Shown: positions 34,782 through 45,300 of the stretch, piece by piece
Numbering within the stretch: position 1 is the stretch's first letter
Layout: each line of letters begins with the position of its first letter
Source of the DNA: Megalonaias nervosa
Taxonomy: Eukaryota; Mollusca; Bivalvia; Unionida; Unionidae
Direction: 5' to 3'
NCBI GenBank assembly: GCA_016617855.1
Contig: JAECUM010004931.1
Location: 62,001 to 126,000, forward strand
DNA: 64,000 bases
Notes under the pieces: generated by a model
What the model saw: only the letters and a program-made list of their open reading frames with translations
The model's database searches: none
Told to the model about the DNA's origin: nothing
Made by a program: the position numbers and the translations under genes

Positions 34782-36170
34782 ATGTTCAAGCGTATATCTG
34801 ATCCCGCATTTGAGATGGACGCACCCGTACTTAAAGATGAGTCTGTGCGTGATTATCAATATTATTCTTATGACGCTTGAATTCCAGATCAGCGTGGACG
34901 AATTGAACTACAAGTTCAGGATACAAGTAGGTATTTCTTACCCGCTGAGGCTTTTATTGAAGTAGAAGGTGAAATTTTAAATATCGCTAATCCTGCAGCA
35001 CCAGTAGCATATGGAGATGATGTTAATGTCGGTTTTGTTAATAATGGTATTATGGCGTTATTTGATAGCGCTACGTACATGATTGATGGTAAAAATATTG
35101 AATCAATTCAGAAAGATGTTGATGTTGCAACAACAATACTTGGTCTTGCTAGATACAGCGACGATTATTCAAGATCAGCTGGTCCATCAATGATGTTTGC
35201 AAAGGATGCAACTGATTCTCCAGAGTATCGACAATATGAAATAGGACGACCAAGAAATTTTGATAGAAACGCCAATGCGGATGTACAAAGTATGATTATT
35301 AATGTAGATCCAGATTTTAATTTAGGATTTAGATCACGTCGAGCAATGTTGCGTGGTGGAAGAAGAGCATTTTCATGTGTGATTCCACTATCACATATAT
35401 TTGGATTTTGTAGAAATGTCAGAAAAGTCATTTTCGGAGCTAAGCATACAGTTGTACTTGTACGAAAAGCAACTGACAATGATGCAATATGGCGACCCGC
35501 TGGTGATGCTGGTAGAGTAATTCTGACAAAACTTTCATTGTGGATGCCAGTAATGACTCCATCAATAACTGAAGAAGATCGTCTACTCTCTTTTATGAAT
35601 CAAGGTGGTAAATCAGCATTATCGTGGTTAACAATGACCACAGATGTTGTTCAGAGTAATATTAATGGTTTATTTACATGGCAAATAGCTTCTCAGCAAG
35701 GTGTTTCTGCGCCACGATATATATTTATTGCATTTCAAGATGCTGCACGGGTGGATGATCAAACACGTAGTATTATGATATTTGATAATCTTGGTGTTTC
35801 CGAAGTTTCCTTAAGAATAAATGGACATCAAGAACCATCCGAAGATATTTTATTGAATTTCGATCAAAATCATGTAGCACGTGTATATCATCGATTAATG
35901 ACGTTCATGGGACGTGATCAAAATGTTGATACTGGTTTACAAATATCACAATTGGATTTTACAACCTTATACCCAATTTATTACTTTTCGCTCGAACATT
36001 TAGATTTAACCAGACAGTCAGTAGTCGATATACACTTTCGAGCTCGTGTGACAATAGCTCCTATTGTCAATTACAGAGCAATTGCTGTCATACTCAGCGA
36101 TAAATCGATGTTAATTGAAGGTGCTGGTGGACGAATGAGAGTCGTTGATGCTCCAGTAGAAAACATGTAA
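34782..36170 (+). pseudogene. Element 1 major capsid protein with one in-frame TGA
   Basis: The ATG at 34782 opens MFKRISDPAFEMDAP. A TGA at 34878-34880 stops the frame after 32 codons. The same frame then continues open to 36170, and the longest uninterrupted piece from an ATG (35052) is 372 residues. The downstream part has the strand-rich character of a double-jelly-roll capsid protein, with YRQYEIGRPRNFD, LTKLSLWMPVMTPSI and the C-terminal SVVDIHFRARVTI...VDAPVENM. A remnant of the same C-terminus occurs at 58198-58404. Position between the pX-like gene and protease supports MCP. Without the stop the gene would be 463 codons including the terminator. Only one defect is visible. Confidence 0.8.
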
Positions 36171-36193
36171 TTAGATCATTTATGAATATTATA

Positions 36194-36661
36194 ATGTCGT
36201 ATAATCACGTTAGTGTTAGTCTGACTCCTGGTCAGATTAAAAGGATACAATCAGCATCAAAAAATAACTGTGGATTAAAAATATTGCTAAAGAAAGATCA
36301 GATGAGCGGCTCAAATAAATTATCTCTTACGGAACATCAGCTCGGGCGTTTCAATGAAGCCAAAAAATCAAATAAAGGTATAAAACTTAATCTTTCTGCG
36401 GGTGCCATTAAAGATATCATTAATACGGGTGGTATATTTCCACTTCTTGCTGCTATACCAGCATTAATAGCCGCTGCAGCTCCAGCTGTTGCAAAAGCAG
36501 CTGCATTAGGCGCTGTTGGAACTGCTGCTGGAATGACATTAAAGAAAGCAACCGGACAGGGAATAAAACGAACACCAAAAAAAAAGGGAAGAGGTCTCAG
36601 ATTACCAGGGACCCCACACTGGTACGGAAAAGGCCTAAGATTACCAGGGACAATTTATTAA
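36194..36661 (+). CDS. Element 1 minor virion protein with GLRLPG repeats (pVI/pVII-like position)
   Basis: The start is probably 36194 (MSYNHVSVSLTPGQIKRIQS); an ATG at 36182 is also in frame. Residues 5-75 contain two related LTxxQ...GxxL units (SLTPGQIKRI...CGLKILL and SLTEHQLGRF...KGIKLNLS). A hydrophobic Ala-rich segment follows (LLAAIPALIAAAAPAVAKAA), long enough for a membrane or membrane-active helix. The basic C-terminus repeats GRGLRLPGT and GKGLRLPGT. A decayed homologue lies in the same MCP-protease interval at 58438-58866. I recall this architecture from invertebrate Polinton-like elements. A membrane-lytic or core role is inference. Confidence 0.7.
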   Translation: MSYNHVSVSLTPGQIKRIQSASKNNCGLKILLKKDQMSGSNKLSLTEHQLGRFNEAKKSNKGIKLNLSAGAIKDIINTGGIFPLLAAIPALIAAAAPAVAKAAALGAVGTAAGMTLKKATGQGIKRTPKKKGRGLRLPGTPHWYGKGLRLPGTIY

Positions 36662-36669
36662 TATCTCCT

Positions 36670-37083
36670 ATGTCCAATTTTGATTTACTAGATGCTGCTA
36701 AAAAATTAAAAATAAAAAATTTTAGAGGAGTTTTCATGCGTGATCAATTACCAAAAAACCCAAACAATATTGAAACAGGTATTATTAATCTCGATGAAAA
36801 TTCTGGTCCAGGCACGCATTGGGTCGCTTATGCAATTGATCCACGTGGAATTATTTATTTTGATTCATATGGACTAGCTCCACCAAAAGAATTCTTAAAG
36901 TATATTAGCGGCTATCAAAATATTCCAATATGGTATTCAACGTTACCTACACAAATATTAACCGATCCACCAATATGTGGTCGAGAAGTACTTAACGTAC
37001 TTGATGCTATATCAAAATCAACAAAACCATCCCACAAAGTTGTACATGAATATACTACGACGTCATATTTAAACAGACATTAG
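36670..37083 (+). CDS. Element 1 adenain-like cysteine protease
   Basis: The 137-residue frame is intact. It has His50 in GPGTHWVAY, Asp65 in IIYFDSYGLAPP, Gln95 and Cys103 in QILTDPPICGREVL, the ordered catalytic set of adenovirus-type maturation proteases. The size is short but complete relative to Polinton PRO proteins. It follows the GLRLPG protein gene by 8 nt and precedes the fibre-like gene by 8 nt, consistent with one structural transcription unit. The expected role is virion precursor cleavage. The residue after Cys-Gly is Arg, where many relatives have an aromatic or Gln residue. Confidence 0.85.
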   Translation: MSNFDLLDAAKKLKIKNFRGVFMRDQLPKNPNNIETGIINLDENSGPGTHWVAYAIDPRGIIYFDSYGLAPPKEFLKYISGYQNIPIWYSTLPTQILTDPPICGREVLNVLDAISKSTKPSHKVVHEYTTTSYLNRH

Positions 37084-37091
37084 TAAATATA

Positions 37092-38159
37092 ATGGTAGAT
37101 ATTTATGGAAGATCTTCTCGTGGTAAAGGTCATCAGCAAGTTGATTTATCTAAATACGCAACTCTCGATCAGCTCAGAAACGAGATTGATGATTTATTAA
37201 ATATAACCAGTGTGGATCAAAACGATGTAGTTGTTTTTCAGGATAAGCAAGGACGATTAAAAACTAGTAATATACAACTACCAGATGTACTTATACGAGT
37301 TCCCACCGCGGCTGTTAATAATATAGTTACTTTTACTGATCAGGGTAAAATACAAGATTCCGGTACATCAGTCAGCGATTATATTAAGAAAGCTGGCGAT
37401 GTATTTACAGGCGCTATTATCATGAATCAAAATAAAATTACAGATCTTGGAAATCCAACCGCAGATGCAGACGCAGCAACAAAGAAATATGTCGACGATC
37501 AAGAATCTAAGTACGTATTGACCAACGGCTGTATAATGCGTGCATTTCTCGACATGAACAATAATAGCATTAATAATCTTAGAACACCAGAATATGATTT
37601 TGATGCTGCGACGAAGAAATACGTTGATGATAAGGAAATTCCTATTTCAACTTCGTTAAAAACAATCGGTGATGAAATGACTACACTTAGTGCTAATTTT
37701 TCTAAAAATTTAGAAACGTTCTTAAATTTTCGTAAAAATGTAAACAAAACCATTAAAGATTTTTTTGGTGATCCACCAACCGTTGACATAAAACTCTCCG
37801 ACGTTAACACGAAACTCAATGATATTGCCAGTGGAATACCTAATATTGTTCAAAAAACTAATCTGATTAAAATTCCACATAGACAAATTAAAAATATCGT
37901 ATATACAGTAGCATCAGGATCAACAATATGGGCATCGCAAAGTGAAACTCTCGAATATACCGCAGAAGTAACTGGGTTATACAGGTTATCCATGTACGGT
38001 TCGGAAATTACTGCGGCAACTTCATTATCACCGAATGAATATCATAATCCTCTATTGGTGATGCTAACCAAGAATACGAAAGAAATCTTTACGTTAATAT
38101 CAACGAAAATACCTGCGAGACATTACTGGTGGTGCCTAGAATTCGTATCTGAGATTTAA
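37092..38159 (+). CDS. Fibre-like protein with phage-tail-type shaft repeats
   Basis: This 355-residue frame contains two shaft units, MNQNKITDLGNPTADADAAT (residues 111-130, followed by KKYVDD) and MNNNSINNLRTPEYDFDAAT (155-174, followed by KKYVDD). The DAATKKYVD signature is typical of trimeric tail-fibre shafts in phages. A helical region (about 185-240) leads to a strand-rich C-terminal part that could be a receptor-binding head. The N-terminal GRSSRGKGHQQVDLSKYATL could be the capsid anchor. It sits between protease and penton-like genes. The last ten residues may be altered by a late frame change, since the end (RHYWWCLEFVSEI) is atypical. Attachment function is inference. Confidence 0.65.
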   Translation: MVDIYGRSSRGKGHQQVDLSKYATLDQLRNEIDDLLNITSVDQNDVVVFQDKQGRLKTSNIQLPDVLIRVPTAAVNNIVTFTDQGKIQDSGTSVSDYIKKAGDVFTGAIIMNQNKITDLGNPTADADAATKKYVDDQESKYVLTNGCIMRAFLDMNNNSINNLRTPEYDFDAATKKYVDDKEIPISTSLKTIGDEMTTLSANFSKNLETFLNFRKNVNKTIKDFFGDPPTVDIKLSDVNTKLNDIASGIPNIVQKTNLIKIPHRQIKNIVYTVASGSTIWASQSETLEYTAEVTGLYRLSMYGSEITAATSLSPNEYHNPLLVMLTKNTKEIFTLISTKIPARHYWWCLEFVSEI

Positions 38160-38180
38160 TTAAATGACGTTGTTAGTATA

Positions 38181-38717
38181 ATGGATCAACCTCAGTCTCG
38201 CATCGACGTTCAACGTTACAGATGCAATCAAGTATGTGAGCGTCTGACTAAACTAAATAATTTTATCGACTATTATAACACGAAAATAAAAAAATACAAA
38301 AGACGTATAGTTGTTATCGATGTAGTTGTTTACTCGGTTTCTGCTGTTATTACTGGAACAGGATTATTATTATCAACATTGACGATGACAGCACCTACTG
38401 TTATAACCATTATTGTTTCAGCATCAACGACTATTGCTGGAGTTCTCGGTATTATAACCAAAAAGATACATACTTGTACAAATGCTAAATTGCACGATTA
38501 TATGATTAAATTACATACAGTGGCAGAGGCATGTTCTAAATTATCTTTGTATATTTCTTCGTGTGTTAGTGATGGTGAAATATCTGATACTGAATTCGCG
38601 ATGATGATGAAAACTTATGATGACGCTTTTAAGGTGATCGCTAATGATTTTAACGAATTAAATAACAACAATAATAATAATGACAGACAGGGAGTTACTT
38701 CAGCAGATCGTTACTAA
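38181..38717 (+). CDS. Element 1 two-segment membrane protein
   Basis: The 178-residue product has an N-terminal helical part (VCERLTKLNNFIDYYNTKIKK). A hydrophobic region follows with two probable membrane segments (IDVVVYSVSAVITGTGLLLS and APTVITIIVSASTTIAGVLG), then a C-terminal helical domain with SDGEISDTEFAMMMKTYDD. Similar proteins (helix, glycine-rich hydrophobic pair, ISDxEF tail) recur in invertebrate Polinton-like elements. No function is assigned. The gene overlaps the next one by 38 nt. Confidence 0.65.
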   Translation: MDQPQSRIDVQRYRCNQVCERLTKLNNFIDYYNTKIKKYKRRIVVIDVVVYSVSAVITGTGLLLSTLTMTAPTVITIIVSASTTIAGVLGIITKKIHTCTNAKLHDYMIKLHTVAEACSKLSLYISSCVSDGEISDTEFAMMMKTYDDAFKVIANDFNELNNNNNNNDRQGVTSADRY

Positions 38718-40185
38718 TACAACTCCGTCAAAAACTACTATGATATCGTTAAGTTCGACTAATCCTGAGTTTAGTGTCAATTTTCCAACCGCAATTCCTG
38801 CAAAAGAAATAGCATTAGCACAATTGCGAGTTTATTATAGCTGGCCCAATATTAGATCAAAACCATTTGGTGGACTACAGCCAAATAATTCATTAGTATT
38901 CGCTAATAAGAATAAGCCTGATGGAACTCCTGATTGGCAAATAGTTGCTATTCCAACGGGTAGTTATCAGATAGAACAGATTAATGATGAGTTCCAACGC
39001 AGAATTAAATCTATTACAGGAAAAGAATCAAAAATAGCAATTACTGTCTACGAACCAACACTATCTGCGGTTATTGAAATAAATTCCCCTGATTATTCTG
39101 TAGATATTTATCAGAGTTCGATCAGATCCGTGTTAGGATGGCCTGAAGATCCACCGGTTTATCAAGGACCACCAGAACCACAGAGATCTGATTTTGTCAT
39201 AGATGTTAAAAAATTTATAAAACCTCCAGAATATCGAACAGAAAAAAATGCTTATCCATGGCGACGATATTTTGGTGATGGAGTTATACATTATATAGAT
39301 AAAACAGAAACCCATTTTACAAAAATAGTTGATGGTAAAAAAGGTAAAATAATAGTACTTGATGTTGATGAAATAAATTCATATGCTAGTACAATTAAGT
39401 CTGAACACGGACGTATACTTAATTATCTAAGAAATTTATTTTCCAGCATTAGCACTTCTTACAACGATGACTTAAAAAATCAAATAATTGAAGCAATACA
39501 ACATTTGAATCAAGTTGCTTCAGACCTAGAGTTCATGAATGATATTATTGTTAACAGAGAAAAAAGATTAGTGAACATAGCAGCAGATAAACGCTATAGA
39601 GGGTTGTATATAGTTAATGAAGACGGTCCATCTCAAGTTGTTAAACTAAATCTTCTGTTCACAACAGTATTTCTAAAACATTTCGGAATTACGCGAGAAC
39701 AACTATCAACATTTATAATTCCTGGATTTAACTCTGAAGAGCTAAAGAAATCAGTTAATGATCTTATTGATGAACAATTTAAAAGAATATGTGATTCATG
39801 GAAAAAATTAATACCTACACCAACTATTCTTAAATATAATAATGATCCACATGGTGGAGGTCGCCATATCTCACCTGATATTGTTAATATAACAACAACA
39901 ATTGCGGTCAATCTAGTATGTGACGTAATTGATGACAGTTATCAAGTAGATCTTTCAAAATCTAATCACCGCAGTGGCACTGCGGAACAGGGGTATATAC
40001 TATATTCATTTAGCCCTAAAGACCCGCCCGGTTGGTTAATTGTGTCTGAACCAATTAACCCAATTTATTTACGAGTTCATAATCCATTTCTGACAAGAAT
40101 AAATTTCAAACTCACTGACCAGGCAGGAAATATTTTGGATCTAAGACAAGAATCTCTTAATATTAATTTATATATACGCTCGTAG
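38680..40185 (+). CDS. Element 1 penton-like / second capsid protein
   Basis: The intact 501-residue frame opens MTDRELLQQIVTNTTPSKTT. Early in it, SLSSTNPEFSVNFPTAIPAK and EIALAQLRVYYSWPNI form the conserved N-terminal strand pattern of Polinton minor capsid proteins; Element 2 has SMEVFPNNTL...HWEVALVEM in the same place. GSYQIEQINDEFQRRI follows. The centre contains a helical insertion (about 220-300). The C-terminal part is strand rich (INPIYLRVHNPFLTRINFKL). A single-jelly-roll penton role is inferred from position and this pattern. The length exceeds the usual Polinton penton, mainly through the insertion. Confidence 0.7.
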   Translation: MTDRELLQQIVTNTTPSKTTMISLSSTNPEFSVNFPTAIPAKEIALAQLRVYYSWPNIRSKPFGGLQPNNSLVFANKNKPDGTPDWQIVAIPTGSYQIEQINDEFQRRIKSITGKESKIAITVYEPTLSAVIEINSPDYSVDIYQSSIRSVLGWPEDPPVYQGPPEPQRSDFVIDVKKFIKPPEYRTEKNAYPWRRYFGDGVIHYIDKTETHFTKIVDGKKGKIIVLDVDEINSYASTIKSEHGRILNYLRNLFSSISTSYNDDLKNQIIEAIQHLNQVASDLEFMNDIIVNREKRLVNIAADKRYRGLYIVNEDGPSQVVKLNLLFTTVFLKHFGITREQLSTFIIPGFNSEELKKSVNDLIDEQFKRICDSWKKLIPTPTILKYNNDPHGGGRHISPDIVNITTTIAVNLVCDVIDDSYQVDLSKSNHRSGTAEQGYILYSFSPKDPPGWLIVSEPINPIYLRVHNPFLTRINFKLTDQAGNILDLRQESLNINLYIRS

Positions 40186-40859
40186 AACGTCTGATTAAAT
40201 ATTTCCTAATATAATAAGGGAAAAAATAAACTGATTATTTTTTTTTACTGATTTTTCTTAATCTGATGGGTAAATAGGTACTCTGATTCATGAAATAATT
40301 ACAAATTTCTTTATCTGATGGGCAGTTTACTAATCAAAATCATTAAAATCTGATTTCTATGATTAAAGCAATTGTATATATAATAAAGCGAGATAACTCG
40401 GCTATCTCTCTCTGCGGAGTAAATTGAGCGATTATTTCCCTTACTACTATGTTCGATTTACAGACAATAAATACTTCTTGTTTTTCGTTAATTATTTAGT
40501 GAATTATTTCTTTTTCTGTAGGTGATTAGCTGTTAGTAAAGCATCAATTTGTAACAGAGAGGAATATTGATGCATCTTTTAACTCTGATAATCTTAAATT
40601 CATGTCGGTTTATACGAGTGCGTAAAGTTATTTTTAGCTATAACATGTATTTGACCTTAACGAACGATAACTCTTACAAAAAAATGTAATGTGTGATTAT
40701 TTTATACAGTATATATAAATAATGTTTGTAAATTAAGTAAATATACGCTACAGTTATACAATAATTGTGATTTTATTCAGTATATTGGTCGTACGTAATT
40801 TGTCTGCTTATTCAGTGTTGGGTTAACTACATAATAATTTTAAAACGTCTATATGTATG
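40186..40859. other. Intergenic region of Element 1
   Basis: This is AT-rich DNA with repeated TCTGAT/ATCTGATGGG segments (40255-40350). I see no open frame of note. It separates the capsid gene block from the small-RNA candidate and replication genes, so it may hold regulatory or polyadenylation sites. Confidence 0.45.
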
Positions 40860-40970
40860 AATCGGAAAATGGCTCAGTGGTATAGTTGTTGCAACTATGA
40901 TACTGACGACCGTGGTTCGATTCCTGTGGCTGACGAGTGTCGACAGTATTCGGAACGATGCTATTTTATT
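40860..40970 (+). ncRNA. Candidate RNA polymerase III small RNA (A box, hairpin, B box, T-run)
   Basis: TGGCTCAGTGG at 40870-40880 fits the pol III A-box consensus and GGTTCGATTCC at 40914-40924 fits the B box. Spacing between them is tRNA-like. The sequence does not form a proper cloverleaf: acceptor arms do not pair and the T stem is poor. Instead 40874-40906 folds into a hairpin with TCAGT/ACTGA, a 3x3 internal loop, ATAGTTG/CAACTAT and a TTG loop. A TTTT run at 40964-40968 could terminate a transcript of about 110 nt. Alternatives are a captured tRNA-like SINE head or decayed tRNA. Confidence 0.5.
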
Positions 40971-40992
40971 TTAAAGAAATAATTATTATATA

Positions 40993-41406
40993 ATGAACCA
41001 AGAAAATATAAATGATATTATTTCTGCTATTAAAAAATTAAAACATACGGGAATAAATCTATCTGATAATCTCGATTCTGAAAAAATATTATATGATTAT
41101 GAAATATTAAAACAAAGAAAAACTGACAATAAATACACATTACCATCCAATTATAAATTTGTAAAATCAATTTATCAGTCTATGCTTGAATCATTGGGGA
41201 TGGTAAATGAAAAACAGGTAAAGCTACTTGCACCTCTTGCACGTTCGATCGAAAATATCAGATCCGAATTGTCTCGTGAATATGAGAAAAAGAAGATCGT
41301 GGATAATCGTGTAATGCAATTAAGAAAAATTATGTTATTTGATTCTGTCAAAAGTGAGAGTGACACTGAGAGTAGCGACGGTGAAGGTACCCATGGCAAA
41401 ATATAG
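40993..41406 (+). CDS. Element 1 hypothetical helical protein
   Basis: The 137-residue frame has high Lys/Asn content, helical segments (residues 5-40 and 60-110, including LARSIENIRSELSREYEKKK) and an acidic Ser-rich tail (SESDTESSDGE). I do not recognise the family. Codon use and AT-richness match neighbouring genes of the element. It lies just downstream of the small-RNA candidate and converges on the HNH gene. Confidence 0.55.
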   Translation: MNQENINDIISAIKKLKHTGINLSDNLDSEKILYDYEILKQRKTDNKYTLPSNYKFVKSIYQSMLESLGMVNEKQVKLLAPLARSIENIRSELSREYEKKKIVDNRVMQLRKIMLFDSVKSESDTESSDGEGTHGKI

Positions 41407-41445
41407 AGTCGAACTATATACAATTTATTTATTAAGAGCACAGAA

Positions 41446-42004
41446 TTAGATATATTCAAATATTATCCGCTGATCGTATTTTATTGAATATGCTGATTTG
41501 TATAATTTATCTGCAACAAATTGTACTGATTGTGGATGTATGCTAAAATATTTTGCAGCCGCATTAATTGATGGAAAAGTTATTTCTTGGCCTGTTTCTG
41601 TATTTATGGATTTAATAGATCTTTTTACATTTTCCAGTATTTCCGCGTGCAGCATTCTGACTAGGTGTAATATCTTGCAGGTTAGATAACCGATTATTTT
41701 TGGGATTTCCATCAATGTGATCAACTATAAGTCCATTTTTAACTATTCCACGAAAACATTCGAATATGAATATATGTGAGTAATATCTATTTTTCCCAGC
41801 ATTAAACATAAAATAACCAGTATTATTAATACTACCGACTGGTTTTTTCAATCTACAGTTTCTGATCACACCATTTCGAGACGCTTCATAATTTTTTATT
41901 ATGGGATGAGCCATAAATTCGTGTTTCTCATAGTACTCAATTTTCAATTTTCTTATAATATCATTGTCAATCATTTCATCATAAGTCTGATTTGTCTGAG
42001 TCAT
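41446..42004 (-). pseudogene. HNH endonuclease with NUMOD-type DNA-binding tail, frameshifted
   Basis: The minus frame from 42004 encodes a NUMOD4/HNH_3-like protein: ASRNGVIRNCRLKKPVGSIN, then YYSHIFIFECF and the HNH core LIVDHIDGNPKNNRLSNLQ. It stops at 41612. In another frame, 41724-41446 supplies KSINTETGQEITFPSINAAA and HPQSVQFV, a NUMOD1-like helix-turn-helix repeat. The change of frame lies around 41610-41650. This architecture is that of homing-type endonucleases, so the gene may be a passenger within Element 1. It sits opposite to its neighbours. Confidence 0.75.
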
Positions 42005-42092
42005 TTTATATAATAATATTATTTGTCTAAATCATTGTTTTAAAATCTGGCCAGATAATCTTCTACGGTTTTTATAGGAGATTTACCTGACG

Positions 42093-42335
42093 TCAAAGTA
42101 TTATTTTTTTGTCATAATATCGTTTTAGTTCTCTGTATTTTTTTCCACCACATTTTAGACACAATTGAGTTTTTCCCCTCACTCCAACACCGCATTGAAT
42201 ACACGGTATGGGTCCTGTACTTCCATTTTTGAAACTTTGTGCATGATTTCCGCAGTATTTGTTCACGCACGGTTTATTACAAAGAGAAGTATATCCAATT
42301 CTGAGCCAAGCACATTTGTTCTTTGTTTCAAGCAT
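42093..42335 (-). CDS. Element 1 small cysteine-rich zinc-binding protein
   Basis: The 80-residue product has Cys/His pairs: CNKPCVNKYCGNH near residues 19-31, CIQC at 45-48 and CLKCGGKKY at 59-67, then a basic tail. It looks like two small zinc ribbons and could bind nucleic acid. The family is not recognised. It is on the same strand as the HNH gene and opposite to the replicase. Confidence 0.55.
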   Translation of the reverse strand: MLETKNKCAWLRIGYTSLCNKPCVNKYCGNHAQSFKNGSTGPIPCIQCGVGVRGKTQLCLKCGGKKYRELKRYYDKKIIL

Positions 42336-42379
42336 TATATATATACTAAAATTTTAATTTAAATACTTGTCTTAATTAT

Positions 42380-45300
42380 ATGAACGAATTATCGGCAATT
42401 GAACCTTCCCATGCTAGATTTGATCTTGACAGACTATCAGAATATAAATATAGTACTTTGATGCAAGATCTGGCATTAACGGATGAGGATGTAACCGAAC
42501 GTATTCGTGAAGCAAAAAATGAATTTCGTGACGATGGCGCTGCTTATGTATGGTCAACATTCAGAGTCGGAAATGTTACTAATATGATGAATGACAAACG
42601 AGGAAAAGTAATTATTAATCACCTTGATGATCAAAAATATTTTATTTTAATAAAATTTATTGTAAATATAGAAGAAGATATTTGGATTATTCGTGACAAG
42701 CGCGATCCAGTACACATACAATCAGGAAATAATATTGTTCTCTTAAATAATAAATCTAAGCCCGGAATACTGACTGGTATTGATAAGGTATATTATGAAC
42801 GGAGCTACCCAGTTACTGCAGTCGTATATGCAATATATCCGCTTAATAATAAACCTGACGTCGGGGATCTAAAGCCTATGAAACTGTCAGAGTCAAGAAT
42901 AAACTGTGTAGCTGAACGAGTTACAGAACATTTTACAAACGCGATACGTGGTAATGGTTTAACAGATTTACGACGTAAAAAAATAAATACTTGGGCAGAA
43001 TCAGTTAAAGATACCGGAGCGTCTATCAAAGATGTCGCTGAACTAGAAAAGAAATTAAGATTTCCAATAACGGTAAAAACGCTGACGGGAGAGATTTTAT
43101 ATAAACCAAAATACACAAAAAATGGAGCTCCAATAGATATTATTGATCATAATTCGCACGCATGGACCTCAGCAGTAACAATATTTCCACGAGATAGAGC
43201 GGTTAAATTTTATGATGGTGATATATTTGATTTTAACAGAAATATCAGTAAAAGTGACCCTGTGTCTGTTTGGTTATTTCAGAGTTCGGAATATGATCAT
43301 TACGATCAGTTTGTACGGCCTAATGGTGATATTTACCGTACAGAATCTCTTAATGTAGAAATGGAAAATCTTGTGCTGAAATATACTTCAGACGATGTCA
43401 AAGTTAGACAATTATTAAATAATTGTTTTACAGTTCCATCCGTAGCGGCTCATTTCGCTCAGGAGAAAAATTTATGGAAACCAACACGATCGGAATTTCT
43501 TGAAGATATTCATAAAAGTTGCGTAGAATATGGACACGGAGGATTATGGAATACTAAATACAACTATAGTGACGTTATATCCGTCGATATGATAGCGTGT
43601 TATCCTGGAAGTTTTCTTGGATACGGAGAATGTTCTAAATACTTTAAGAGATTCGACATCCATCACACGAGATGACCAGGGTTGCAATAAACGGACCATT
43701 ACCAGATTTTGACTTAACTGGATTTGCTCATATAGAATCATTCGAGTTTGCAGAAAATCTCCATCCGATTACTTATATTTGGTTTGGAAGACATTTTTCA
43801 GAGCGATGTTGGGTTCCAATAGTACTATTGCGATATATGCTTGATGTTGAAATTTTAATATCTTTACAGGTGAGTGAGGCGATTATATCATATAGTCCAC
43901 AGAAACAAGTTTGGTTACCAGAACCAAATAGATTTAATATTAATGATGCCAGGAAAGAATTCCCTAATCTTAATGAAGATGATATTATTAAAATTACTAA
44001 TAATATATGTAAATGCAGAGACGAGCATGATGAAAAACTTGCAAAAGATCTTGGTAGAAAGATAATTGGTAAATTTACTCAAGGAGGAGCCTATGATCAT
44101 AAAAGACACTGTACAAGATTAATTATGGACGATGCTGAACTCGATTTTATAATAGCTGATACAACGGAAAAAAATAAATTTATAAATCGGAGTAATGCTT
44201 ATTTGTCAGACGGAACCAAACTAGGTACAATTGTGAGTTATCTTGATGGTGACTCACCGCAGTTTACTCATTTAAGATCATCTATGTTGGCATATGTTTC
44301 TATAAATCTACTGTCTATGATAAATAGATTTTCTCGTGATGCTGTCAGAGTCGCCACGGATTCGTTTTATATAAATAAAAAATATACGGATTTATTAAAA
44401 CCGCTACTTGGTAATGGTGAATGGGGGTCATGGAGAATAAAACAAGAAAATATACTTAGTTATTCTGAATCTGCCGACGTTGAAATTAAGGAAATATATC
44501 ACAAAAATAATAATAAAATATCAAAATCATCAGCACCATCTGTATATGATCCTGTGGCTAGACATAAAACTGTTTATCTTAACGGATGCGGTGGTTCAGG
44601 TAAAACAACTCGTGTGATTAAATTATTCATGAATAATAATTCGATATAATTGTTTTGACACCGACACATAAACTCGCCAGAGAAATAAAAGAACGAGGAG
44701 TAAAATCGTGTACTTATCATAGTTTCTTTAGATGGTGTGGAGACACATGGACTCCTGAGCGAATGGGTGAGAAATATATACCTAAATATATTATATGGGA
44801 CGAGATATGCACGGTGTCGTTAGAAATATTAAAAATATTTCTTGAATGGCTATTGACGAAGAATACTGCTATAATAATGTGCGATGATCATGGTCAACCA
44901 CCACCCTTTATTGGACAGTCTCCACATGAATGGCTGAAGAATAATGTAGATTATTACGAGGAAATAAATGATGACCATAGAGCTATTGATGAACCGCTGA
45001 AGGAGTTTAAAAGATTAATCAGACTACAACCAGACAGAGTACAATGTGAAATAATGCGCGGAGTAATTCCAGAGACTTCTATGAATGATTTTCTAAATTT
45101 ATGGAATCCCGCTGATTTAATAGTTGCAAGTAGAAAGATAGTTCGTGATGAACTACAGGAGAAATTATTTCTGTTACATAAAGAAAAGTTTTCAGATTTA
45201 CCTGTACCTTTGTGTTATCGCCCAGCAGATACTCGACGACAGAATATTGATGTTGAAATTCCTGGTGGAGACACTGAAAGTGTCCGAGTACAGAATCTTG

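Noticed and set aside
40861..40937. Functional tRNA gene in Element 1
   Set aside because: A and B boxes fit, but the acceptor arm does not pair and the T stem has only about two good pairs. I call it a pol III small-RNA candidate instead.
43672..43675. Programmed frameshift or ATGA restart between replicase frames
   Set aside because: The break lies within a conserved polymerase region and a second frame change occurs at about 44650, so simple decay is more likely. I cannot exclude recoding without relatives.
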